DNA of 32,232 bases. Source: an uncultured Pirellulaceae bacterium. Lineage in GTDB: Bacteria; Planctomycetota; Planctomycetia; Pirellulales; Pirellulaceae. Positions 1 to 6,727 of this stretch are shown here, in pieces. The stretch is from NCBI GenBank assembly GCA_938040995.1, contig CALHZT010000163.1:1-32232 (forward strand), written 5' to 3'. The first letter of the stretch is position 1, and each line of letters starts with the position of its first letter. The notes under the pieces are model-generated. The model ran no database searches and had not been told where the DNA came from. It was given only the letters and a program-made list of their open reading frames with translations. The position numbers and the translations under genes were made by a program.

Positions 1-141
1 GAAAATACGAGGTTCAGTCCTTCCGAACACAGTGCTGAGGCCGGTGCTTGTAGCTTGTCCGTCGCCGCTACCTGAACGAATTTCAGCCGCAAGGGAATCT
101 CATTGCAAACATCAATTTGCCATGCCCCATGTCACGATAAC
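1..141 (-). other. Start of a second integron cassette, cut by the window edge
   Basis: The attC of cassette 1 ends at the core site GTTATCG (141 to 135, minus strand), so the DNA running from there to position 1 should be the beginning of the next cassette in the array. On the minus strand I see only short reading frames here: one of 15 codons from an ATG near 130, and a GTG near 31 that stays open to the edge. No product can be recognised. This rests entirely on the attC call. Confidence 0.45.
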
Positions 142-270
142 GTTTGGATAACGCGGTCCGAGTATTCAAGGTTAACCGAGCGACGCAGCCGGGTACACTG
201 TGGCGCAGCCACCCGGCGGAGTTGCGAGCCATGGCGGTATATTCGGCTCGCGTTCATCCACTTGTTATCG
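135..270 (-). other. attC recombination site (59-be type) of cassette 1
   Basis: The ends are exact reverse complements: CGATAAC at 135-141 and GTTATCG at 264-270. Inside them the arms continue as GGATAACGCG (left, + strand) against GGATGAACGCG (right, reverse complement), which differ by one extra G, followed by CCGAGTAT against CCGAATAT. A near-perfect stem interrupted by one unpaired base in one arm is the hallmark of attC sites folded by integron integrases. Read on the minus strand, the left arm begins AACAAG and the right arm ends ACGTTATCG, matching the canonical 1L and 1R boundaries. This orients the site as the 3' end of a cassette whose gene lies on the minus strand. The site is 136 bp long, within the usual attC range. 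Confidence 0.8.
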
Positions 271-842
271 GGCAATCTGCTTGAAGATACAACTATTAGT
301 TTTCGGGCCTGAAGCTGAGGGCTTCACAGGCAGTGTGTTTGGTTCGGGCTTGCGTACAGGACGGCGTGGCAGGCAAATCAATCGCGTTGCTGAAGGTTGG
401 CGAGTTTTGGTAGCCAAAGGGCCGTGAGCGGCGAAAAAATGCAGACAGCTTGGGCGGTAGTGTAGAAAGCGAACAGGAATGAGTCTTTAGCGTGTCCATG
501 TTTTGCGATCATGCAAGCAAGAGCCGATGCTGCGCCGATCCCCATTGCGATATTTACGACATTTCGCCGGAGTGTTGAGAGTAGTACTGCCGCAAAAGGC
601 ACAGTTAGCCATGGCAGCCAAGTAAGTGATGTGTGGGGTGCCCCGGAATCTTGAAAGGCAGCAAGCAGGCCAAAAGATATACCGTAGATGGTAACGAGCA
701 CGGCAAGGTTGGTAACTGAAAGCTGGATTCTCGACTCACTATTTATGCGGATCATGCTGAAACGTGCTGGCGATGTGAATTTGGGGCCGATGCGTGCCTG
801 TGGACGAACACTCCGCAGCGTGTTAATTGTTCCGCCCGATAA
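141..842 (-). mobile_element. Integron gene cassette 1 (gene plus attC)
   Basis: The cassette is bounded by two identical GTTATCG core sites on the minus strand, at 843-837 (attI side) and 141-135 (end of attC). Integrase cleavage after the G would release about 702 bp carrying one gene (378-755) and one attC (135-270). The gene reads away from the integrase, as in the standard integron layout. Size, single-gene content and gene direction all fit a mobile cassette. Whether it still moves cannot be seen from sequence. Confidence 0.7.
378..755 (-). CDS. Cassette-borne small membrane protein of unknown function
   Basis: The protein has 125 residues from the ATG at 755. Hydrophobic stretches at about residues 11-33, 43-61, 65-85 and 91-113 predict four transmembrane helices. 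The C-terminus is short and polar (NLQQRD). I do not recognise the family. The frame stays open upstream to an ATG at 845-843 that straddles the attI/cassette junction, which would add 30 residues; neither start has a strong Shine-Dalgarno sequence. I prefer 755 because the extra residues look non-native (polar, Arg-rich) and the hydrophobic core begins just after it. The gene lies alone in its cassette with its attC about 107 bp downstream. Expression would depend on a promoter in the attI/integrase region or inside the cassette. Hypothetical integron cassette genes for small membrane proteins are common. Confidence 0.6.
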   Translation of the reverse strand: MIRINSESRIQLSVTNLAVLVTIYGISFGLLAAFQDSGAPHTSLTWLPWLTVPFAAVLLSTLRRNVVNIAMGIGAASALACMIAKHGHAKDSFLFAFYTTAQAVCIFSPLTALWLPKLANLQQRD

Positions 843-843
843 C
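837..843 (-). other. attI-type core site (GTTATCG), insertion point of cassette 1
   Basis: On the minus strand this heptamer is identical to both ends of the attC at 135-270 and lies between the integrase gene and the cassette gene, where attI is expected. A GTTRRRY-like core with cleavage after the first G is the known crossover point of integron recombination. The full extent of attI, including accessory integrase-binding repeats toward the integrase gene, cannot be delimited by eye. Confidence 0.6.
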
Positions 844-1073
844 ATATATTCTTACGACGACTTGATAATTGGCGCCGAGCTGTGACTGAGTTTGCGTTAG
901 TTGCGGTCCGATGTCAATGTTTGGGTAGCTGCGGGTTTTATTGCGAAATCGCGATTTTGGCAGTTTGGCGTTTTATTGGGAATGCTCGCTATGCCGGGCT
1001 GGTGGCTTTTCTGCGAATAGTGTACAAAAGGGCACTTAAGGTGTGAGGTAGTGTTCGTTTGTTGGGGTGTGCC
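844..1073. promoter_or_regulatory. Intergenic region between integrase and cassette array
   Basis: This 230-bp stretch should hold the rest of attI, the integrase promoter (+ strand) and the cassette promoter Pc (- strand). On the minus strand there is a consensus TTGACA at 918-913, but the best -10 hexamer at 18-bp spacing (CAAACT) is poor, so Pc is only a guess. No clear LexA box or integrase promoter was found by eye. Confidence 0.25.
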
Positions 1074-2285
1074 ATGAAGTTGCTCGATCAAGTTAGAAGC
1101 CTTATGCGTGCGCGGCATTTGGCGATTCGGACTGAAAAAGCCTACGTAAGATGGATCTACAAGTTCCTTAAGTTTCACCGTGACAGCAATGGTCATTGGC
1201 GACATCCCGAAGAGATGGGGTCAGCCGAGATCAATGCTTTTTTGACTTATCTAGCTGTGGAACGAAAGGTCGCAGCGAGTACCCAGAATCAGGCTTTGAG
1301 CGCTCTCTTGTTACTTTTTCGTGACATCCTTCTGAATGACCGTGTCGATATCGAAGCGATTCGAGCCAAGCATCCCGAACGCATCCCCGTCGTCCTCAGT
1401 GGCCAGGAAGTCGCGAATGTCCTTCGGGAGATTCGACTTGGACCTTGCCGGACGATTGCAGGGCTCCAATATGGTGCCGGTTTGCGATTGCTCGAGGCTT
1501 GCCGATTGCGAGTTAAGGATGTTGATTTTGGACGCAAGCAGATTCACATTCGAGACGGCAAGGGAGGAAAAGATCGCGCAGTGCCGCTGCCTGACAAGTT
1601 GCGAGATGGTCTGGAAGGGCAGATGGAGCGAACGCGGGTGCTGCACATGGCGGATGTGTCAAAAGGCGCCGGATGGGTATGGCTGCCGTTCGCGCTCGCT
1701 GAAAAGTACCCGAATGCTGGCCGAGAGTTGGGGTGGCAGTACGTTTTTCCAGGCAGCCGTATCAGTGTGGATCCACGACAAGGTGAAGGTTCGCCGGGGC
1801 GAATTCTTGGGCCGGGACGACATCATATTCATGCAAGCACCGTTTCTAAACAGGTGAAGCGTGCGATGAAAAATGTCGGAATTACCAAGCACGCCAGCTG
1901 CCATTCGTTTCGCCATAGCTTCGCGACTCATTTACTGGAGGAAGGAAAGGACATTCGGACTATTCAGGAGTTGCTCGGCCATAAGGATGTTAGTACGACG
2001 ATGATCTACACGCATGTGAGCAGCGTCGGTGCGACTGGTGTCACCAGTCCCCTGGATCGGTTGTTGGGTGGCGATGGCAGCGTTCAAGAGCCAGCCGAAT
2101 CGTACTCCTTGCCACCGATTCTTCGATTTGGAAAGCCGCGTTTCGTGTGGGCAAAGTCGATTGGTGAATGGAGCTGCGTTGTTCGAGAAGTGTTTCTCGG
2201 GTCAAGGGATGCGCTGCATCTGCCAGCGGTGAGAGGCGCCGGTATGGGAGGTATTCATCCTGACTGGTTGGGCGCGTTGAGTTGA
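1074..2285 (+). CDS. intI: Integron integrase (tyrosine recombinase) with C-terminal extension
   Basis: The protein has 403 residues from the ATG at 1074 and is a site-specific tyrosine recombinase that would insert and excise gene cassettes at attI and attC. An N-terminal SAM-like core-binding domain spans about residues 1-90. Catalytic residues are visible: Arg138 (GAGLR), Lys near 163-166, His277 and Arg280 (CHSFRH), His303 (LGHKD) and Tyr312 (MIYTHV). The insertion at about 207-226 (ALAEKYPNAGRELGWQYVFP) is the extra helix found only in integron integrases, separating it from XerC/D. The core normally ends near SPLDRL (330), but this frame runs about 70 residues further with no recognisable domain, so the tail may be read-through into non-coding DNA or a real extension. 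It diverges from the cassette gene at 378-755, the classical arrangement. Confidence 0.92.
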   Translation: MKLLDQVRSLMRARHLAIRTEKAYVRWIYKFLKFHRDSNGHWRHPEEMGSAEINAFLTYLAVERKVAASTQNQALSALLLLFRDILLNDRVDIEAIRAKHPERIPVVLSGQEVANVLREIRLGPCRTIAGLQYGAGLRLLEACRLRVKDVDFGRKQIHIRDGKGGKDRAVPLPDKLRDGLEGQMERTRVLHMADVSKGAGWVWLPFALAEKYPNAGRELGWQYVFPGSRISVDPRQGEGSPGRILGPGRHHIHASTVSKQVKRAMKNVGITKHASCHSFRHSFATHLLEEGKDIRTIQELLGHKDVSTTMIYTHVSSVGATGVTSPLDRLLGGDGSVQEPAESYSLPPILRFGKPRFVWAKSIGEWSCVVREVFLGSRDALHLPAVRGAGMGGIHPDWLGALS

Positions 2286-2414
2286 AGCCGGTCAGTCCCG
2301 GGCTTGTTCATTCTGGTAAGGCGAAAGGCGATTGAGAATTTGCCAATAAGACATCGGTGGCCTTGGCGACTCAAGAACGCAAGTCGGTAGATTTTTCCGT
2401 CGCTCGACTAAACC

Positions 2415-2551
2415 GTAACCGTGCACGGATATTGACGTTTTCCCAGGTTCGAGAGGGTCAGGCACAAATTTTCGGCGTTTGTCCGCAAAGCGAAATAAGT
2501 AAGTTTGCCGCCGAAAAATTGAGCCAGACCCTTGCCCGCGTGAACGGTTAC
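2415..2551. repeat. 137-bp imperfect-hairpin element, copy 1
   Basis: It begins GTAACCGTGCACGG and ends GTGAACGGTTAC, so the ends are inverted repeats (GTAACCGTKCACG). Internal blocks GGGTCAGGCACAAATTTTCG and the reverse complement of CGAAAAATTGAGCCAGACCC also pair, making most of the unit an imperfect hairpin. Two other copies (2585-3003 after removing an insertion, and 21360-21496) have exactly the same 137-bp length. There is no coding capacity. It is best described as a MITE or REP-like element; I see no matching transposase in the window. Confidence 0.85.
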
Positions 2552-2584
2552 CCTAAACCAGTTCTGCCGGTGCGAATCGAAAAG

Positions 2585-3003
2585 GTAACCGTTCACGGAT
2601 ATTGACGTTTCCTTAGGTTCGAGAGGGTCAGGCACAAATTTTCGGCGTTTGTCTGCAAAGCGAAATTAGTCAGTCTACCGCCGAAAAATTGAGCCAGACC
2701 CTGGGGTGTTGTAAAGTTGGCCTTGGAACGGATTTTGCGTTGCCCAGAACGAACGCGAACTGTTGCAGATACATCGACGCGTATGGCCGCTCCTCCCCGT
2801 CGCTGAGGCTCCGACCCTCCTCACGCGACACGTGGTATGCCCTGCTCATTCTTCGCATGCCACCACTGTGTCGGAGGAGGGTTGCTTGGGGCGGGCGGCC
2901 GAGGTGAGGCAAGCGGCTGCAATAAATATGGCGTGAGCACAAATGCCACGCAATATCGAATTTACAACACCCCAGCCAGACCCTTGCCCGCGTGAACGGT
3001 TAC
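2585..3003. repeat. 137-bp hairpin element, copy 2, split by a 275-bp insertion
   Basis: It starts GTAACCGTTCACGG at 2585 and resumes after the insertion to end GTGAACGGTTAC at 3003. Removing the inserted element and one copy of its 7-bp target duplication restores exactly 137 bp, the same length as the other two copies. It lies 33 bp after copy 1 in the same orientation. Confidence 0.85.
2701..2975. mobile_element. 275-bp MITE-like insertion with 15-bp terminal inverted repeats
   Basis: The ends are CTGGGGTGTTGTAAA (2701-2715) and its exact reverse complement (2961-2975). The heptamer CCAGACC flanks it directly on both sides (2694-2700 and 2976-2982), a target-site duplication (up to 11 bp if the element is taken to start at GGGG). 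The host copy of the 137-bp repeat is otherwise intact, so the insertion is recent relative to that repeat. There is no plausible transposase inside, so it is a non-autonomous element. The parent IS family cannot be named from the ends alone. Confidence 0.85.
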
Positions 3004-3080
3004 TCGAAAAGGTTTTTTCGTTTCAACTGTCAGCCGAAGAGGATTAGCCAAGGTTGGCGTTCAGGTTCCGAGCATGAAAG

Positions 3081-3117
3081 AACCGGACGCTAACGCGCTA
3101 ACGCGTGGCGGCTGATG
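3081..3117. repeat. Single arm of the AACCGGACGC hairpin repeat
   Basis: It shares AACCGGACGCTAACGCG and GTGGCGGCTGATG with the left arm of the complete hairpin at 21801-21881, with an extra CTAACGCG duplicated in the middle. The matching right arm is absent, so this looks like a half-element. Nothing else is seen between 3004 and 3174. Confidence 0.6.
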
Positions 3118-3174
3118 TGTCGGCACGACCGTTTCTTACGTGCGTTTCGACAAACGACCAAGACGGCTAAGCAA

Positions 3175-4413
3175 CTATTTGGCGATGTCAATCCATACCA
3201 GACGGTGATCGGAGGCGTCTACGAGGTCGTGTTCCGGCTCGTTACTGGCGGGCCAATAAACGCCGCTTTCAATCGTATTCAGGCTGGAACTCGGTAAGAC
3301 GTAATCAATCCGCAAATTGCCGACTCGTTTACCAAAATTTCCAGTGTCGCTGGCTGGATCGCTGATATGTTTCTTGTTGGCTTCACCAGCCGTCGAGGCT
3401 TCTACCGCTCCTTTGCTCGAAGGGATGATTGTCGAGTTGACGAGCGGACTTTCAAGTAAAAGCTGCATCGGCGAATCCGTGCTGGAACCGTCGACTGGAT
3501 CCGCGTTCAAGTCGCCGGCGATAACAAAGTGCGAATTCGGGGCGATGCCGCCCTGCTCTCCTTTGTCGTCGTAAATGTATCCGGAGCGTTCGGAGTCAAC
3601 GTAGTCAGCAAAGAACCGAATTTCGTCGTGGTTGCGTGTCCCGTTTCTGTCTTCTGGGCCATCAAAAACGGGTGGCGTTGGGTGGGACACCAGAAAGTGA
3701 ACTGTTTTGACTGCGCCTTTATCCGAAATGCCAATAGGTACATCCCAGTGACTTTTGGATGACAGACGAATCTTTTCCATTTCTTCAGCAGCGTAATAAT
3801 TCTGCCCGTCTACCTGAGGCAGTTTCGCATCTGGCATATCTTTCCACAGAAAATTCTGGAATGTACGAATCGAGTCGCTTTCGATGGGGAATTTCGAAAA
3901 CACAATCATGCCATATTGTCCCGGGAATTTGCCATAGCCGAAGGCGTCTTCCGGGCCGTCGGTTTTGCCATCTTTGTTGAGGTCCATGTTGGATGCGATT
4001 CCCGTATTGACCGGAGCAAGGAACCGATACGGATAGTTAATGGCTTTGGCGGCGCCGTGATCTTTGGCAAGGTACTTGTCGTGAAGGGCTGTCGCTGCGC
4101 GGTGCTCGTCGTCATAGTCGACTTCGTTGAGTAACAAGATGTCCGGACGGACGCGCTGGATGATCTCGGCAATTTGGTGCGCGGGTACGCACGTGCCGGT
4201 TTCAAGTTCGGTGGCAAGAGTAAGGGCCTCGGGGCGGTTGAGCGCGGTGTTGAATGTGGCGACTCGGATTTTTTCCGGTTGCGAGTTGCGAGTTGCGAGT
4301 TGCGAGTTGTTGGGGGGCGAAGGTTGTTCTATGCCGGGAGAAGTTTCTTGTTTTCCGCATCCGATGAGGGTGCTGATGGTGAGCAGCAGAAGGGTGGAGA
4401 TTGATTTTCGCAT
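3175..4413 (-). CDS. Lipoprotein of the endonuclease/exonuclease/phosphatase family
   Basis: The protein has 412 residues from the ATG at 4413. The N-terminus is a lipoprotein signal with lipobox LIGC (Cys19), so the mature protein should be lipid-anchored outside the cytoplasmic membrane. Motifs of the EEP (DNase I-like) fold follow in order: ATFNTALNR, LLLNEVD with the metal-binding Glu, HFVIAGDLNAD, and the terminal DHRLVWIDI with the catalytic Asp-His. The substrate could be a phosphodiester, sphingolipid or nucleic acid; the fold alone does not decide. The linker at about residues 37-46 (NSQLATRNSQ) is encoded by four copies of a heptanucleotide repeat, an insertion just behind the lipidation site. 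It is monocistronic; downstream lie REP-like repeats. Confidence 0.8.
   Translation of the reverse strand: MRKSISTLLLLTISTLIGCGKQETSPGIEQPSPPNNSQLATRNSQPEKIRVATFNTALNRPEALTLATELETGTCVPAHQIAEIIQRVRPDILLLNEVDYDDEHRAATALHDKYLAKDHGAAKAINYPYRFLAPVNTGIASNMDLNKDGKTDGPEDAFGYGKFPGQYGMIVFSKFPIESDSIRTFQNFLWKDMPDAKLPQVDGQNYYAAEEMEKIRLSSKSHWDVPIGISDKGAVKTVHFLVSHPTPPVFDGPEDRNGTRNHDEIRFFADYVDSERSGYIYDDKGEQGGIAPNSHFVIAGDLNADPVDGSSTDSPMQLLLESPLVNSTIIPSSKGAVEASTAGEANKKHISDPASDTGNFGKRVGNLRIDYVLPSSSLNTIESGVYWPASNEPEHDLVDASDHRLVWIDIAK
4281..4308. repeat. Heptanucleotide array (GCGAGTT x4) inside a coding sequence
   Basis: Four exact tandem copies lie in frame-compatible form inside the lipoprotein gene and translate to NSQLATRNSQ on the minus strand. 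The same heptamer in the same orientation forms the longer array at 4569-4652, so both belong to one family. Confidence 0.9.
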
Positions 4414-4520
4414 TGCAAGATGTCAGGTGTCGGGGGTTGGCGGGGGAAGTCGCTTTGAACAGATCGTCGCTACTGTGATATATTTCGAAAGGGTAAGTGT
4501 ATCGTCGTGAATGGAGAGAT

Positions 4521-4646
4521 ATGAGTACAGTGCAGACGATTTCTGTGGACGGGCTTCGTGGATTGCAGGCGAGTGACGAGTTGCGAGTTGCGAGTTGCGA
4601 GTTGCGAGTTGCGAGTGACGAGTTGCGAGTGACGAGTTGCGAGTGA
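4521..4646 (+). pseudogene. Truncated 5' gene fragment running into a heptamer array
   Basis: An ATG at 4521 is preceded by a good ribosome binding site (GGAGAG, about 6 bp upstream). It encodes MSTVQTISVDGLRGLQASDE and then continues into translated repeat (LRVASCE) until a TGA at 4644, 41 residues in all. The non-repeat part resembles the start of a small rhodanese-like protein (a TIS-x-x-x-L opening before the usual LIDVR motif), but the segment is too short for certainty. It looks like a gene start whose remainder was lost or replaced at the repeat array. It could instead be a leader peptide of the next gene. Confidence 0.3.
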
Positions 4647-4652
4647 CGAATG
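4569..4652. repeat. Heptanucleotide array, 12 units (GCGAGTT/GCGAGTG/ACGAGTT)
   Basis: It consists of 84 bp in exactly twelve 7-bp units, mostly GCGAGTT in the first half and alternating ACGAGTT and GCGAGTG in the second half, with no loss of phase. It covers the region where the next gene (GT-C/TPR protein) must start. Confidence 0.95.
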
Positions 4653-6598
4653 TTTTGTTGGGTCGGAATACTTATAAGCGGGAAGAATCAATCAAATCAG
4701 GCGATATCAGTTCTGGACGTTCTTGGGCCGTTGGGTGGTATGCGCTTTTGGCGCTGCTGTGCCTCGCGGCGTTTCTTCAAGTCCGGTCTTTTGATTTTCT
4801 CGGATATGACGATGCAAACTACATCGGCAAGTCTTCGACGACTGCTCTTATCGGCAGGGGGCTGACCACGGAGGGTTTTCGTTGGGTCTGGACGGCGGAC
4901 GCGATGAGCCTATGGGAGCCACTGAGTTATCTTTCCCATATGGTGGATGTGCAGTTGTTTGGCAATGAAGCCGGAGATGCCGCCGGCCATCATTTGCAGA
5001 ATCTCCTCATTCATATTGTGAACGCGTTTCTTGTTTTTTCGCTTCTGTTCCAGGTCGGAGGATCGGCGTTGCCTCGCAAGAGTCGCCGGTGGAAGTGCGC
5101 CGTTGCATTTTTCGCGTCGGCGATGTTTGCCGTGCATCCCCTACGAGCCGAAACGGTTTGCTGGATATCTGAGCGGAAGGGGCTCCTCTGCGCGATGTTC
5201 GTTTTGGCGTCATTGTGGACTTACGTGCGGTTCGCGATCACTGGCCGTCTGCGATGGCTGGTTGCCAGCGCAGTGTTGACTGGAATGGGGATGATGAGCA
5301 AGCCGGCGGCGGTGGTCGTCCCGGTGCTCATGGGATTGTTGGACATCTGGCCGCTACGCCGTTGCGGTTTTGAACCGGCGGATGATTCGCCATTTTCGCT
5401 GGCGAGCGCGTTGCTACGACAGGTCGCAGAAAAGTGGCTGGTCATTTTGATGGCTGTCTTGATGGCTGCCGTCACTATTTACGTGCAGTTGAACAGCAAC
5501 ACTGAAAAGTTGATTGGTGCCAAGTCGCTCGCGAGCCGAATTGCTCATGCGCCAGCGACGGTCGCATTCTACCTGCAGCGCACGTTTTTGCCTCGCAACC
5601 TCTCTTTTGAATATCCGTACCCTTCGGCGGACAGCAGTTTGGTTTATCTCGCTGTGAGTGCGTTGTTATTTGTGGCATTGACGGTTGCGGTTATTGTTTG
5701 GCGAAAGCGCTGGCCATCGCTCTTCTTTGGTTGGGGCTGGTTCGTAATCTGCTGGTTGCCGGTTTCTGGTCTGGTATATGTGGGATCCAGTTTTACGACG
5801 GACCGGTACACCTATCTGCCTCATGTCGGATTGTTCTTCGGCATCGTTTTCTGGATCGCATCGTGGGGCGATCCAAAGGATTCGGCGCAGCTAGAAAATC
5901 AGCCCGCAAAGCAACAAGCGAACAGATCGGATGCTCCCGGCGACTTGGGGGAGGCGGTTGGTGCGAGTCGGATGTTGGCAGCGTCGATTGCTGGTGGATT
6001 CTTGTTGGTTGTGTTGGCGTTTCTCAGTTACCGCCAGGCGGCGACTTGGCAAAGCGACATCACGCTGAATCAGCACGCGGTGGTGGCTCAACCGAAATCC
6101 CCAACGGGACATCTCAACCTTGGGGTGGCGCTTGAAAAGAAGGGGCGTTTTGCGGACGCGATACCGCATCTGCAAAATTCGGTGGCCGTCGACGAGACTT
6201 ACACGGGACAATACAGTCTTGGTCGCGCATTGTCCCAGGTTGGGCGTTCGCAGGAGGCGATGGTGGCGTACCAAAGTGCGGTTGAGATTAATCCCGAGTA
6301 TGCCAAGGCGTGGCACAATCTCAGTTTGCTGGAATTCGAGTCGGCTGAAACCATGCAGGCGGTGGATCCGGCGATCGAGCATGTGATGAAGGCGTTGAAT
6401 CTCGTCAAAGGCAACAATGTCATCTATCTCAATAGTCTGGCTGCGATGCTCATTCGACAGGAACGATTTGATGAAGCCACCCAGGTGGTGACTCGTGCCC
6501 TTTCTCTCGGGGCGTCGAATCCGGCCGTTCAGCAGGAATTGCAACGGAAAATGCGGGATTTGCGGGCCGCAAAGGATGCCCAGTCGGATTCCGGCTGA
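4643..6598 (+). CDS. Membrane GT-C-like glycosyltransferase with C-terminal TPR repeats (TMTC-like)
   Basis: The protein has about 651 residues. A first membrane helix (about residues 30-47) is followed by the acidic loop motif YDDANY, typical of GT-C glycosyltransferases that use lipid-linked sugars. Then come several membrane segments with family signatures: HLQNLLIHIVNA, FAVHPLRAETVCWISERKG, and MSKPAAVVVPVL...DIWPLRR. A final helix near 430-455 leads to about four TPR units (HLNLGVALEKKGRFADAI, YSLGRALSQVGRSQEAM and following). The combination matches bacterial relatives of TMTC O-mannosyltransferases. The start is uncertain: no in-frame ATG exists before the first helix, and candidates are TTG 4637, GTG 4643 and TTG 4655, the first two inside the heptamer array. 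It is followed after 129 bp by the polysaccharide operon. Confidence 0.8.
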   Translation: MTNVLLGRNTYKREESIKSGDISSGRSWAVGWYALLALLCLAAFLQVRSFDFLGYDDANYIGKSSTTALIGRGLTTEGFRWVWTADAMSLWEPLSYLSHMVDVQLFGNEAGDAAGHHLQNLLIHIVNAFLVFSLLFQVGGSALPRKSRRWKCAVAFFASAMFAVHPLRAETVCWISERKGLLCAMFVLASLWTYVRFAITGRLRWLVASAVLTGMGMMSKPAAVVVPVLMGLLDIWPLRRCGFEPADDSPFSLASALLRQVAEKWLVILMAVLMAAVTIYVQLNSNTEKLIGAKSLASRIAHAPATVAFYLQRTFLPRNLSFEYPYPSADSSLVYLAVSALLFVALTVAVIVWRKRWPSLFFGWGWFVICWLPVSGLVYVGSSFTTDRYTYLPHVGLFFGIVFWIASWGDPKDSAQLENQPAKQQANRSDAPGDLGEAVGASRMLAASIAGGFLLVVLAFLSYRQAATWQSDITLNQHAVVAQPKSPTGHLNLGVALEKKGRFADAIPHLQNSVAVDETYTGQYSLGRALSQVGRSQEAMVAYQSAVEINPEYAKAWHNLSLLEFESAETMQAVDPAIEHVMKALNLVKGNNVIYLNSLAAMLIRQERFDEATQVVTRALSLGASNPAVQQELQRKMRDLRAAKDAQSDSG

Positions 6599-6727
6599 TT
6601 CATTCGGCGGTGATTTTTGATACCGCCGATACGATAGGTGTGATACCTGGATACGTTGTTTGGTGCTTTTTGCCCGATCGCGTTTTCAGTGCCACCTACT
6701 TTCGCTCACGAAAAAACGCCCATACCG

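Noticed and set aside
2357-2635. Short frames over the 137-bp elements on both strands
   Set aside because: They consist entirely of repeat sequence; the hairpin structure explains them better than coding.
6656-6727. N-terminal extension of the cupin gene from TTG 6656
   Set aside because: The extra 24 residues do not resemble the family's N-terminus and the ATG at 6728 gives a normal length.
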